Made by a program: the position numbers and the translations under genes
Shown here: positions 8,392 through 16,927 of the stretch, in pieces
Numbering within the stretch: position 1 is the first letter of the stretch
Layout of the letters: every line of letters starts with the position of its first letter
Assembly (NCBI GenBank): GCA_049419605.1
Contig: JBMSKF010000007.1
Location: 1-58,680, forward strand
DNA length: 58,680 nucleotides
Source: UBA970 sp049419605
Lineage (GTDB): Bacteria; Bacillota_I; Bacilli_A; RFN20; CAG-826
Reading direction: 5' to 3'
Notes under the pieces: generated by a model
The model's database searches: none
What the model was told of the DNA's origin: nothing
What the model saw: only the letters and a program-made list of their open reading frames with translations

Positions 8392-9852
8392 CTAATCAAA
8401 GTCTGTAATTAAGAAATTGGTGAATTGCCACAAGTCATCAGGATCAATGCGTGGCCGATTATAACCTTTAAATTCATTGTAGTAATTTTTTAATGGATGC
8501 CAGTCAAAGGGTTGTGATATATAGGTACCTAAATAAGGCTTTGCAATTTTAATAATATAGTCATGAGGTAAAGCTTCAGGATTTAAATATCCTTCTTGCG
8601 GATGTTCAATCATCCATAAGATTGCTGCAACAACACTGATGGCAACTTGCACGGTGGTGGCATTTTGATGGGGGACTAATGATCTTGCTTGTTGAATGGT
8701 AAGGATGGATCCAATCCACCAAGATTGATATGGGTGACCCATGAGTAATGCACCGAGAATGTCTTCTCCATGCATGATGTCATCATTCATAATTCTTGTT
8801 TTAGATTGTAATTTGTAATTATTACCACGTAGCTCATTCAAGGATGCAATCGCCGCATCACTTGGGCAGTAAGCATAGTGAACAGTCGGTCGATAAACTG
8901 GTTTATGATCTTCCCAAACGGTTAAATAATCAGATATGGTAAAGGCTTCTCCATGACGGACAACCATGCCTCTAATTTCATAATGAGGGACGAAGGTTGA
9001 CACCCATGTATTCATGCCCATTCTTGCTAAACAAATTTGATTTTTAGGACCCTCATCATGCTGAAAAGCTAAATCCGGCAATTGTTTTTCATGCGTTCCC
9101 CAGCCCATTTCTGCTGTGGTAGTGCCTTCTTCTCTAAATCCTTCAACAGACCAAGTGTTAACAAATTCATCCACTTGTTTAGGTTGATTTGAAATTTGTG
9201 TATCTCGTTCAGAAATGTGAATTACTTTCACGCCAATCCGTTGAGAAATCTCATTAAATTTCCTTTGCTCAATAAGACTTTCTAACATGACTTTGTCTTC
9301 GTGAACAACTTTAAGATCTTTAATCATTTTTTGAGCAATATCGATTAATCCTTGTTTGATTAAAGACGAAATAAGACCTGGATTTGCCCCGTGTTCGGTA
9401 ATCATGGTGGGTCCTTTTTTGGTCCAATTCTTCATCATCTTTCGTAAACGCATGTGTCGGAAATATAAAGTTTTTTCCGTTGGATGTTTTTCATGACTAT
9501 GGGTATAAGGATCCCATAACTCAATGGATGTATTTAAATAATTCACATCATGGTCATGACACCATTGAATGATATCTTCGGCGCCAATATTCCAAGCTAA
9601 ATCGATAATCATATCTTTTGCTTGTACATACTTGGCAAGTTGTGCACTCATTTTGGTTTGGGAAATTTTTTCTCTAACATAATGGACGCCACGATTAATC
9701 CATGGTTGTAATAACGCTTGTTTGTCTTCAAAATCCATGACGGTAACATGATCATATGGCACATTGATGTGCTTAAAAAGAATGGGTAGTGTGCATTGTG
9801 CAACACTGCCAAATCCAATGATTAATATTTTTTGATTAAATTTTTTTTCCAT
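8392..9852 (-). CDS. hss: Homospermidine synthase
   Basis: 486 aa. NAD-dependent enzyme forming sym-homospermidine from putrescine (or from spermidine plus putrescine). Rossmann motif at the N-terminus (ILIIGFGSVAQ, residues 8-18), then LAWNIGAEDI and YLNTSIELWDPY (about 83-120), the ITEHGANPGLISSL motif (about 149-162), and a C-terminal saccharopine-dehydrogenase-like catalytic region with RMGMNTWVSTFVP and MGHPYQSWWIGSIL. Length matches the family. The ATG at 9852 is 7 nt behind TACAAT; an in-frame GTG at 9855 is within that spacer. It stands alone on its strand, so the polyamine is probably a cellular cation rather than part of a local pathway. Confidence 0.85.
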   Translation of the reverse strand: MEKKFNQKILIIGFGSVAQCTLPILFKHINVPYDHVTVMDFEDKQALLQPWINRGVHYVREKISQTKMSAQLAKYVQAKDMIIDLAWNIGAEDIIQWCHDHDVNYLNTSIELWDPYTHSHEKHPTEKTLYFRHMRLRKMMKNWTKKGPTMITEHGANPGLISSLIKQGLIDIAQKMIKDLKVVHEDKVMLESLIEQRKFNEISQRIGVKVIHISERDTQISNQPKQVDEFVNTWSVEGFREEGTTTAEMGWGTHEKQLPDLAFQHDEGPKNQICLARMGMNTWVSTFVPHYEIRGMVVRHGEAFTISDYLTVWEDHKPVYRPTVHYAYCPSDAAIASLNELRGNNYKLQSKTRIMNDDIMHGEDILGALLMGHPYQSWWIGSILTIQQARSLVPHQNATTVQVAISVVAAILWMIEHPQEGYLNPEALPHDYIIKIAKPYLGTYISQPFDWHPLKNYYNEFKGYNRPRIDPDDLWQFTNFLITDFD

Positions 9853-9859
9853 CACAAAT

Positions 9860-9865
9860 ATTGTA
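9860..9865 (-). promoter_or_regulatory. -10 box, leaderless promoter of hss
   Basis: Minus strand TACAAT, 7 nt (atttgtg), then the ATG at 9852. Confidence 0.55.
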
Positions 9866-9897
9866 AAGGAAATTTAATAAAATAAAACAAAATATAA

Positions 9898-10794
9898 TTA
9901 AGATTTGAATGAAAATTTAATGCTTGTTAATGTTTCAGAAATATCAAAAAACTTTTTCATCAAAACTGCATCATGACTTAAGGGAATAGATTGAACGATT
10001 CGTGCTTTTTTTCCACCGATTTCAAACCATCCACTTGGTCCAAAATATTCGCCACCCTGAATGGTTTCGTTCAATGATGCTTCAATACTAGGAATAGCAC
10101 CACGCTTTGCAGATTGAAGGGGCATCACATATTTTAATAAATTATACATAGGTTGAGTCTTTGCATTTTTAAATAACAAATTAGTTTTTGATACACCAGG
10201 ATGTGCAGCAACAACTTTGACTGGCATATTTGCAGCTTTGAGTCGACGGTCAAGTTCATAAGTAAATAAAAGATTTGCAAGTTTTGATCGACTATACGCG
10301 CCCCAAGGTGTGTAGGATTTTGGTTTTTGAAAATGTAAATTATCAAAATCAATTTCGCCACGGCGATGCGCAATACTTGATACATTCACGATTCTACCTT
10401 GACTGACATTTAGCATGGACAATAATTGCCCAGTAAGTGCAAAATGACCAAAATGATTGGTGGCCATTTGCGACTCAAATCCGTCTTCTGTAAGTTGATA
10501 ATCACCGAACATAATTCCGGCATTGTTCAATAACAAATCCAATCTTTGAAATTGTTTTTTGAATTGACCAACAAAGTTCTTAACAGATTGTAATGTCATT
10601 AAATCAAGAGGGATGAACATGACTTTTCCCGGTAATCCTAATGACTGTAAATTCTTGATTGCTTCTTCTGCTCTAGCTTGTGAACGAGAAGCCATCACGA
10701 CAGAGGCACCTTCTTTGAGAAATGCTTCAATCGCGTAATAGCCAATCCCAGAATTACCTCCAGTAACGATGACAACTTTATCCTTTATTTTCAT
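9898..10794 (-). CDS. Short-chain dehydrogenase/reductase
   Basis: 298 aa. Classical SDR: cofactor motif TGGNSGIG (residues 11-18), NNAGIM (about 90), active-site Ser in NVSSIAHRRG (about 138) and YSRSK (about 167). The overall pattern resembles retinol-dehydrogenase/WW-domain-oxidoreductase-like SDRs common in bacteria as general carbonyl reductases, probably NADP-linked. Its start overlaps the stop of the upstream acetyltransferase (ATGA), so the two are translationally coupled. The substrate cannot be told from the sequence. Confidence 0.8.
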   Translation of the reverse strand: MKIKDKVVIVTGGNSGIGYYAIEAFLKEGASVVMASRSQARAEEAIKNLQSLGLPGKVMFIPLDLMTLQSVKNFVGQFKKQFQRLDLLLNNAGIMFGDYQLTEDGFESQMATNHFGHFALTGQLLSMLNVSQGRIVNVSSIAHRRGEIDFDNLHFQKPKSYTPWGAYSRSKLANLLFTYELDRRLKAANMPVKVVAAHPGVSKTNLLFKNAKTQPMYNLLKYVMPLQSAKRGAIPSIEASLNETIQGGEYFGPSGWFEIGGKKARIVQSIPLSHDAVLMKKFFDISETLTSIKFSFKS

Positions 10795-11318
10795 AATGAA
10801 TTTCCTCGCACCTTATGATAAACCAAACGTTCACCAGCTTGGGGTAAATTGACTCGTCCAACTTCTTGATAAGATTGTGATGTTAATAGTTTTCTCATCG
10901 GGATATTTCGTTCATGGGTATCAAGGCGAATGTTACGGACGCCTTGATGCCAAACATGCGACTCAATAGACTTCAGTAATTCCCTACCAAGATGGTTTCC
11001 ATGAAAAGTTGGATGAATAAAAAATCGATGCACCACCACATAAGGTTCTTGATTCAACCAAGATCCAGATAGCAGATGATTATAGGCATTATCTTTGTTT
11101 AAGAGTGCAGCTCCACCAAGACATTGATGGTCTTCAAATAAAAGATAAAATTGTTTGTTTTTAATATCGATTTCAATCGTTTCTTTAGATGGTTCTTTAC
11201 CTTGCCATTGACCCGACTGATGCATTGCTAAAACTGGTCTACATAAATCGATCGCTTGCATAATCCAACTTAAATTTTCTATGGTTGCAATCTCTAGTGT
11301 TAACTTTGACTTTAACAT
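10791..11318 (-). CDS. GNAT-family N-acetyltransferase
   Basis: 175 aa. GNAT fold: LEIATIENLSWIMQAID at the N-terminus and the acetyl-CoA-binding motif A in VVHRFFIHPTFHGNHLGRELLKSIE (about 110-135, R/Q-x-x-G-x-G/A-like as HGNHLGREL), then RNIRLDTHERN (about 142) and a C-terminal QSYQEVGRVN strand. The acceptor is unknown. The ATG at 11318 lies 6 nt behind TATAAT without a Shine-Dalgarno sequence. First gene of a two-gene operon with the SDR. Confidence 0.8.
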   Translation of the reverse strand: MLKSKLTLEIATIENLSWIMQAIDLCRPVLAMHQSGQWQGKEPSKETIEIDIKNKQFYLLFEDHQCLGGAALLNKDNAYNHLLSGSWLNQEPYVVVHRFFIHPTFHGNHLGRELLKSIESHVWHQGVRNIRLDTHERNIPMRKLLTSQSYQEVGRVNLPQAGERLVYHKVRGNSL

Positions 11319-11324
11319 AGTGCT

Positions 11325-11330
11325 ATTATA
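11325..11330 (-). promoter_or_regulatory. -10 box, leaderless promoter of the GNAT-SDR operon
   Basis: Minus strand TATAAT, 6 nt, then the ATG at 11318. Confidence 0.55.
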
Positions 11331-11403
11331 AAATAATCTCGCGAAAAGAATTCAATCAATTCGTGATTCCCCCACATTGCTGTGATGGCGTATGCCAATA
11401 CAG

Positions 11404-11436
11404 AACATCCATTATCCCCCATAATGGATGTTTTTT
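11404..11436 (+). terminator. Orphan plus-strand terminator (possible small RNA end)
   Basis: A 12-bp perfect stem (AACATCCATTAT / ATAATGGATGTT), loop CCCCC and a T6 run on the plus strand. No plus-strand gene lies upstream for about 3 kb (the last ends at 8350). It either insulates the Rieske promoter, whose -35 starts 3 nt later, or ends an unrecognised RNA starting between about 11335 and 11360. Confidence 0.75.
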
Positions 11437-11438
11437 AT

Positions 11439-11467
11439 TTGACATCATTTAGGTCACTCGATTATCG
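11439..11467 (+). promoter_or_regulatory. Leaderless promoter of the Rieske gene
   Basis: TTGACA (11439-11444), 17-nt spacer, TTATCG (11462-11467), then 7 nt to the ATG at 11475. The perfect -35 supports the weak -10. Confidence 0.6.
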
Positions 11468-11474
11468 TTAAACC

Positions 11475-11798
11475 ATGAAGCACCATTTAGGTTCTTATCA
11501 GAAACTCAAACAAGATAAAAAATGGCGTGTGATTTTAAGTGATCACCCTTATTTAATTGCACCTGTTGGCAATCATGTTTACGCTATTCCTGACACTTGT
11601 CCTCATCAAGAAGCCTCTTTATACCAAGGTAAACTTGAAGGAGACATAGTGATCTGCCCCTTGCATCAAGCAAAATTTAATCTCGTTTCTGGAGATATTG
11701 ATGAAGTAAGTAAAATGATTTATTTTGATTTTGGACCAGAAAAAATCACGACCTACAAGGTCGTGATTGATAACGATCAATTATATTTAGACTTATAG
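11475..11798 (+). CDS. Rieske-type [2Fe-2S] ferredoxin
   Basis: 107 aa, a stand-alone Rieske domain. The cluster ligands are visible as CPHQEAS (about residues 41-43) and CPLHQAKF (about 61-64), the C-x-H...C-x2-H pattern. Small cytoplasmic Rieske proteins serve as electron carriers to oxygenases or reductases (NirD/biphenyl-ferredoxin type). No oxygenase partner is adjacent, so the redox partner is unknown. The coding end hosts the minus-strand terminator of the next gene. Confidence 0.85.
   Translation: MKHHLGSYQKLKQDKKWRVILSDHPYLIAPVGNHVYAIPDTCPHQEASLYQGKLEGDIVICPLHQAKFNLVSGDIDEVSKMIYFDFGPEKITTYKVVIDNDQLYLDL
11740..11768 (-). terminator. Terminator of the 11801 gene, inside the Rieske coding end
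   Basis: An 11-bp stem (AATCACGACCT / AGGTCGTGATT) with a 3-nt loop. The T-run follows on the minus strand only, so it serves the convergent membrane-protein gene although it lies in Rieske codons. Confidence 0.75.
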
Positions 11799-11800
11799 TC

Positions 11801-12691
11801 TTATTTTATTCTGAGTTGCGCTTTAATCATTGCAATTTCTTGTGCAATTAAGGCTTGAGCTTCCGCTCTAGAGATATACTGACTTTGGAATTTTGCGAGT
11901 TCTTCGATGACTATTCTTTTCACTAAGTTAAGGTCAACACTCGTTGCATATGGGTTATTTACAACGCCCATCGCTGGGTTAGGATAAATTTGTTGAGTAT
12001 TGCGCATCATATTGAGTTCTTCTTGCATCACGACTTTTACTAATTCAGATAAATTATCGTTAGAAGAACTGGTTTGGGCATTTACAGTTGGAGCTGCAGC
12101 TTGAAGTGTGGGTTGGAGCGGAAGGGTTTGATTCACATTAGGCGTAATCGTAGCAACTTTAGGTTGCTTAGTGACTTTGACTTTAGATTTTGATGTCAAT
12201 CCTAGTAAAAAAACCATGAGTAAGGCGAGTAAGGTAAGTGCAAAGGTTGCTCCAAAGAATAATGTATTAATAGGATCAGTTGAAAACAAATTGACTAATT
12301 GAAGAACAAAACGACCATTCGTGAATTCATTATTTAAAATAATGGAACTGACACCGATTGCGAATAAATCAATAACAGAAAGGGCTGCAATCACGCCTAA
12401 CAATGGGCGCTTTACAATTAAACCTCTAACCAATACAACCAGTGCTAAAAGGATTGATAAACCTAAAGATCCAAGGATGATGTAATCAACAACTGCACTT
12501 CCTCCATTTAAATTGAAGTCCAATGTTGCAGCAAATTCCATGACATAGGCTAAAAATCCATTCCATAAAGAAATCAGGATTGTAGTAAGAGCGGTGTAAT
12601 TAAAACTGTTCATAAAACCATAAATACCCACCATAATGCCAATGGATAATATGGAAGCAAACATTAACACCTTAAAAATTAATCTATTCAT
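11801..12691 (-). CDS. Four-TM membrane protein with cytoplasmic tail, unknown
   Basis: 296 aa. Four predicted membrane helices (about residues 7-27, 68-90, 98-118, 142-164), then a Lys-rich junction, a Pro/Gln/Thr/Asn-rich linker (about 175-225) and a C-terminal amphipathic, possibly coiled-coil region (about 250-296: KRIVIEELAKFQ...AEAQALIAQEIAMIKAQL). No family recognised. AAGGAG lies before the ATG at 12691. The gene stops 2 nt from the Rieske stop. The tail could mediate oligomerisation; this is inference. Confidence 0.6.
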   Translation of the reverse strand: MNRLIFKVLMFASILSIGIMVGIYGFMNSFNYTALTTILISLWNGFLAYVMEFAATLDFNLNGGSAVVDYIILGSLGLSILLALVVLVRGLIVKRPLLGVIAALSVIDLFAIGVSSIILNNEFTNGRFVLQLVNLFSTDPINTLFFGATFALTLLALLMVFLLGLTSKSKVKVTKQPKVATITPNVNQTLPLQPTLQAAAPTVNAQTSSSNDNLSELVKVVMQEELNMMRNTQQIYPNPAMGVVNNPYATSVDLNLVKRIVIEELAKFQSQYISRAEAQALIAQEIAMIKAQLRIK

Positions 12692-12748
12692 ATCTAATCT
12701 CCTTAGATGATTAATTTTAACATAATCAATGAAGAAAAAAGGTAAATT

Positions 12749-13342
12749 TTATTCTGATGAATTATCTTTTGCATTGGTCTTTTTATTAGTCATTCTGACC
12801 AGAATATATTTCGCGTGGAATAGCCGCTTAAGAAGTTTAATGCGATATTGGAGAGCGCGACGATCAAACAATAAACGTTCTACCCCTGTCCAAATAAAAA
12901 TCCAACTCAAGATTGCATAGACTTCAGAGGATATTGAATTAAAGAAAATAGTTTCCGATAAGAGCCCACCAAAAATTAATACAAAGTTTCCAATTCCTAA
13001 TAAAACCCCACCAATGGTTGTCAGTCTTTGAATGTCTTTTTTGATGTAATAAATAATAGGTACGAGTTCATCTTGAATTTCATCAATAATAATGGGCAAG
13101 TGCACTTCAAAATTTCCTGCTTGCACTTCTACAGTTACTTTTCGGTTGAGAGGTGTATATCTCGTTTCTTCTTCTAGATCACGAATGGTTTCTTGGACAA
13201 TTTTCCCTTCAAACTTCTCTGATAGTAATTTAAAGGAAGCCATATCTTCATCCACTTCAAGACCATACTGTTTTAGTCTTGCATTCAAATCACCTTTTAA
13301 GGCAATCAACTCTAACGTCTTTCTTAATTCATCTTTTTCCAT
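12749..13342 (-). CDS. Two-TM membrane protein, unknown
   Basis: 197 aa. A charged N-terminal cytoplasmic domain (about 1-110, rich in Glu/Lys with predicted helices and a short beta region) leads into two membrane helices (about 110-130 and 138-158) and a basic C-terminus. AAGGAGG precedes the ATG at 13342, 1 nt after the stop of the GT-C gene, so it is the second gene of that operon. No domain recognised; a partner or regulator of the neighbouring transferase is possible. Confidence 0.6.
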   Translation of the reverse strand: MEKDELRKTLELIALKGDLNARLKQYGLEVDEDMASFKLLSEKFEGKIVQETIRDLEEETRYTPLNRKVTVEVQAGNFEVHLPIIIDEIQDELVPIIYYIKKDIQRLTTIGGVLLGIGNFVLIFGGLLSETIFFNSISSEVYAILSWIFIWTGVERLLFDRRALQYRIKLLKRLFHAKYILVRMTNKKTNAKDNSSE

Positions 13343-13343
13343 A

Positions 13344-14537
13344 TTAAACCTCCTTTATCGTTGTAGGATTTTTAAAAGAGGACCACATCCAATAGGTTGC
13401 CATCACAAGCGTGATTAAGAATCCTATTGCCACTTCATCATGGGGAATGGGTGTTTGACTAAAGATAAAAGGTGTATAAGCAAGTAATGAAATCACTTGG
13501 GTCAATAAGACAAAATAATATTTTTTACCATATTGTAATACCAATAAAATAACGATGACATCTGCAGCAAACAAATACCGCTCATGCATTGCGGGTAAAA
13601 AGAAGTTTGCCATTAAAATACTCCAGTATGTATACATGAGAATATGTTCTTTTTTTAACACAATTTTTTGCATCAACATCGCTAACCATTGCAACGCCAT
13701 TAAACTGGTAAACAATCCAATCGCAAATAAACTTAAATCATCATATCGTTGGTTGGGAAACCATTGATATAAATTTGGCATATTTAAAGTAAGCAATGGA
13801 TACGTTTGAGTTTGTAATAAATAAATGGAAGTAATATCCGAAAAGCTTCTGCCCGCGATGAAAGCAGGCAATGCCAATGCATAATAAATAAATGGAACAA
13901 TCAGTGCATACACGATTTTTCTTCGATGATGGTACCAAAAGTAAAGCATAAAAACAGGCAAGAAAAAGATCGTTTGAAGTTTAAAACTAAACGCGACTCC
14001 AAACCAAACGGAAGATAATAAAGGCTTATCCTTTTGTAAATAATAAAGGGCAAACAATCCAAAGGCTGTATAACTCGCATCGATTTGACCCCATAGGGCT
14101 CCGTTAATAAGCACAGTGGGTAAAAATAAACTTCCAATGGCAACAAGCATGGGTAATAAACGATGATAGGCTTTAAGCCAAATCGTTGCATTCAAGTAAA
14201 TCCCAATCATTAATAACAAATCAAAACCAATGGAAATCAGTTTGATGCCATATAAGAAAGGTTCATTCGAGGATGAATCAGGAAAATAAGAAAGGATTGT
14301 CAATAAATAAATGTAAGGAGGGGTATAGTCTCCTATTTTTGTACCTAGACTTGCAATCCCACCACCATTGACGATTTGCTGCATCCAAGGTCTGAGAAAG
14401 CTTGTATAGTCTCCTGAGACCCAATCCACAAGTGATAATCTCACCATGATGGCAAGGAAGAATAAAAAACCAAGTATCAAGATTTCGATTGGGTAGGATT
14501 TAATCCAGTTAAATTTAGTGATCCATTTTTGAAACAT
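13344..14537 (-). CDS. GT-C-fold membrane glycosyltransferase (mannosyltransferase-like)
   Basis: 397 aa, about 10 membrane helices. An acidic first extracytoplasmic loop (WVSGDYTSFLRPW, about residues 37-49, then YTPPYIYLL), a second loop ALWGQIDASYTAFG (about 143-156) and AMHERYLFAAD (about 324-334) match the pattern of polyprenyl-phosphate-sugar-dependent GT-C transferases, including the GQxD and HERY motifs. It probably transfers a lipid-phosphate-linked sugar to an exported glycan or lipid at the outer face. The ATG is 8 nt behind TATAAT. Donor and acceptor unknown. Confidence 0.7.
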   Translation of the reverse strand: MFQKWITKFNWIKSYPIEILILGFLFFLAIMVRLSLVDWVSGDYTSFLRPWMQQIVNGGGIASLGTKIGDYTPPYIYLLTILSYFPDSSSNEPFLYGIKLISIGFDLLLMIGIYLNATIWLKAYHRLLPMLVAIGSLFLPTVLINGALWGQIDASYTAFGLFALYYLQKDKPLLSSVWFGVAFSFKLQTIFFLPVFMLYFWYHHRRKIVYALIVPFIYYALALPAFIAGRSFSDITSIYLLQTQTYPLLTLNMPNLYQWFPNQRYDDLSLFAIGLFTSLMALQWLAMLMQKIVLKKEHILMYTYWSILMANFFLPAMHERYLFAADVIVILLVLQYGKKYYFVLLTQVISLLAYTPFIFSQTPIPHDEVAIGFLITLVMATYWMWSSFKNPTTIKEV

Positions 14538-14545
14538 ACACCTTT

Positions 14546-14551
14546 ATTATA
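14546..14551 (-). promoter_or_regulatory. -10 box of the GT-C operon, near-leaderless
   Basis: Minus strand TATAAT with 8 nt to the ATG at 14537. The spacer contains AAAGGTG, which could only act as a ribosome binding site if transcription began unusually close to the -10. Confidence 0.5.
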
Positions 14552-14591
14552 GGTGAATTGATAAAGAAACAGCGATAAAAATTGCTTATGT

Positions 14592-14597
14592 TATGAT
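14592..14597 (+). promoter_or_regulatory. Extended -10, leaderless promoter of the MATE gene
   Basis: TGT-TATGAT with 7 nt to the ATG at 14605. The in-frame ATG at 14593 falls within the -10 box. Confidence 0.55.
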
Positions 14598-14604
14598 TAT
14601 GGTT

Positions 14605-15981
14605 ATGAAACAAAACAACTTAACAGAAGGCTCCATCAAAAAAGCCTTAAGACAAATCGCAATTCCCGCATCGATTGGGTTTCTTTTTAACACTTTATTC
14701 AATGTGGTCGACACTTACTTTGCCGGCCAACTTTCTGTATCTGCGCTTGCTGGTTTAACTATTTCATTTCCTATTTTTTTGATCACTATTGCGTTAGCAA
14801 GTGGAGTTGGCACCGGTTCTACCGCCCTTGCCGCAATCGCCTTAGGGAAAAAAGATGAACAAAATTATCATCAAATTGCCAAGAATGCTTTGCTAGTTTC
14901 TTTATTAATTGCCTTTATTTTATTGATCATTAGTCCATTTGCAATTCCTTGGTTATTACAAGTAAGTGGCGGTGCAGGTGAGGTATTAGAAGCTGGTTTA
15001 GCCTATATGAATGTCGTGATTGTGGGAGCAGTTTTCCAAATTCTAAATTTTACTTTCAATGGTTTACTATCTGCTCAAGGAAATACCAAGCCATTTCGGA
15101 ATTTCTTAATCACAGGCTTTTTCTTAAACTTAATCTTTGATCCAATGTTTATTTTTGGCTGGTTTGGATTACCAAGAATGGGCACAGCAGGGGTAGCCCT
15201 TGCAACAGTCCTTGTCCAATTCCTTGGCACGATTTATTTAGGGATTTCATTCTTTCGATCTCAAGGTTTTAAACGTGAATTGTTTCTCAAAAGCCGTTTC
15301 TCAATGACTTCCATTCGTCAATTACTCAAACAAGGGATTCCCGTTTCTTTAAATAACGCTACGGTTTCGATTGGTATATTTATTATCCAATACTTCATTT
15401 ATCAATTTGGAACCAATGAAACTATCGCCGGTTATGGCGTCGCAGTACGAATTGAACAAATTGCTTTGTTACCAACGATTGGTTTAAATATTGCAACCGT
15501 TGCCCTCGTTGGACAAAACTTTGGTGCACAACAATGGGAACGAATTCTTCAATCCATTAAACAAGCAGCAAAATATGCCTTTATTTTATTAACCGTTGGT
15601 TTAGTGATTATTTATCCCTTTGCTCCTCAACTCGTTGGCCTCTTTAATCAAGACGCAGATGTGATTCAAGAAGGAGCTCGTTATTTACGAATTGAAGGAC
15701 TTGCGATTTATTCTTATTCCATGATTGGCATTGCAAGTAGTGTTTTACAGGCAATTAAAAAGCCATATTATGCATTATTAATTGGTGTGGTAAGACAATT
15801 CTCTCCCTTGTTTGTTTTTTACGCATTAGGTCAATTATTAAACTTAGGCGTTAGTGGTATTTGGTGGGGTATTGTTTTGGTGAACTATACTGCGACCATT
15901 TTAGTTTGGATCATTGTGTATCGTTTGTTAAAACAACTTTATCCCCATACAATGAATATTGTAAGGATTAAAGTTTCATGA
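14605..15981 (+). CDS. MATE-family multidrug/toxin extruder
   Basis: 458 aa, 12 predicted membrane helices in two six-helix halves. The MATE signature is clear: LRQIAIPASIGFLFNTLFNVVDTYFAGQLS near the N-terminus and LKQGIPVSLNNATVSIGIF at the start of the second half (about 235). Exports cationic compounds using Na+ or H+. Start 14605 is chosen from the -10 position. Its TGA stop overlaps the ATG of the ADP-ribosylglycohydrolase-like gene, so the two are translationally coupled. Substrate unknown. Confidence 0.85.
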   Translation: MKQNNLTEGSIKKALRQIAIPASIGFLFNTLFNVVDTYFAGQLSVSALAGLTISFPIFLITIALASGVGTGSTALAAIALGKKDEQNYHQIAKNALLVSLLIAFILLIISPFAIPWLLQVSGGAGEVLEAGLAYMNVVIVGAVFQILNFTFNGLLSAQGNTKPFRNFLITGFFLNLIFDPMFIFGWFGLPRMGTAGVALATVLVQFLGTIYLGISFFRSQGFKRELFLKSRFSMTSIRQLLKQGIPVSLNNATVSIGIFIIQYFIYQFGTNETIAGYGVAVRIEQIALLPTIGLNIATVALVGQNFGAQQWERILQSIKQAAKYAFILLTVGLVIIYPFAPQLVGLFNQDADVIQEGARYLRIEGLAIYSYSMIGIASSVLQAIKKPYYALLIGVVRQFSPLFVFYALGQLLNLGVSGIWWGIVLVNYTATILVWIIVYRLLKQLYPHTMNIVRIKVS

Positions 15982-16874
15982 ACACACCAAAGTATGTTGT
16001 CCACGCATTGCTAGGAAATGCAGCCAATCTAGGCATTCACTGGATTTACAACGCAGCCTATTTAAGCAATCTATCCAAGACAGAAGATTTATTTTTTCGA
16101 AAACAAGACAAAAAGATCTATGACGAAGCACATCCCTCTTATTACGCGTATCCTGAAGCAGAGGTGGGAGATGTAACCTCTCAGGGTATGTTCTTATTTT
16201 GGTTAACAGAAGCATTAAAAAACAATCCCAATTTATCGAGAGAAGCCTATGGTGATTTGATTTACCAACATATCAAACCAGGTGGAGATTACACAGGTTA
16301 TATCGAAACCTATGGTCACAAAATGATCATGAACACGCTCAATCAAAAAATGAAATTAGGCATGCCAACTATCTTGATGGATGATGATCATTTAATAGGA
16401 TTTGTCCCTTATATTGCAACCAAACAACTTGGTTTATCAAATCAAAGGGCATGGGATCTTGCTCAATTATTCACCAATAAAGAAGAGTATCCTGCATGTT
16501 ATGAAATGTTTGATGCAATCATGGAAGGTTTAAAACATCAATCGATGCAACAAGCTGTTCAAAATGCCATACAAAAAGCACCACGTCGATTTGCAGTGCA
16601 AATGAAAAAGGCAATAGAGATGACCGATACTGCTGCATTTGTCAAAGATTATGCGGGTACTGCATGTGCAATCAATCAAAGTGTTCCAATCATCATTCAC
16701 CTTTTATATCACAGCAAAGATTTGATGGATGCATGGTTACGCAATGCTCTCATCAGTGGTGCGATTGCGGAACGAGCGATGTTATTAACGATGATTCTAG
16801 GGATCCAACACCCAATCTCACCCTCTCTTATTAGTCGTTTATCCAAAAAGTTTTTGAGTATATCGCTTGGTTAA
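15978..16874 (+). CDS. ADP-ribosylglycohydrolase-like (DraG-fold) protein, degenerate metal site
   Basis: 298 aa. The all-helical DraG/ARH pattern is visible: N-terminal HALLGNAANLGIHWIYN where the family has GDALG, YPEAEVGDVTSQGMFLFWL (about residue 53) where the family has TDDT, and a C-terminal AGTACAINQSVPIIIHLLYH...LISGAIAERAMLLTMILGI (about 216-275) where it has the GGD-x-D metal ligands. The Asp ligands of the first and last motifs are absent, so dinuclear-metal ADP-ribose hydrolysis is unlikely; a binding role or altered chemistry is possible. It is coupled by an ATGA overlap to the MATE exporter, an unexplained pairing. Confidence 0.65.
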   Translation: MNTPKYVVHALLGNAANLGIHWIYNAAYLSNLSKTEDLFFRKQDKKIYDEAHPSYYAYPEAEVGDVTSQGMFLFWLTEALKNNPNLSREAYGDLIYQHIKPGGDYTGYIETYGHKMIMNTLNQKMKLGMPTILMDDDHLIGFVPYIATKQLGLSNQRAWDLAQLFTNKEEYPACYEMFDAIMEGLKHQSMQQAVQNAIQKAPRRFAVQMKKAIEMTDTAAFVKDYAGTACAINQSVPIIIHLLYHSKDLMDAWLRNALISGAIAERAMLLTMILGIQHPISPSLISRLSKKFLSISLG

Positions 16875-16927
16875 AGCTTTGTACTTAAGGCAAAATAATA
16901 AAATATAAAAAACAAAAGGAGTTCTTT

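Noticed and set aside
12729..12920. A 63-codon basic open frame on the plus strand
   Set aside because: Antisense shadow of the two-helix membrane protein gene, without a ribosome binding site; most long secondary frames in the window are of this kind.
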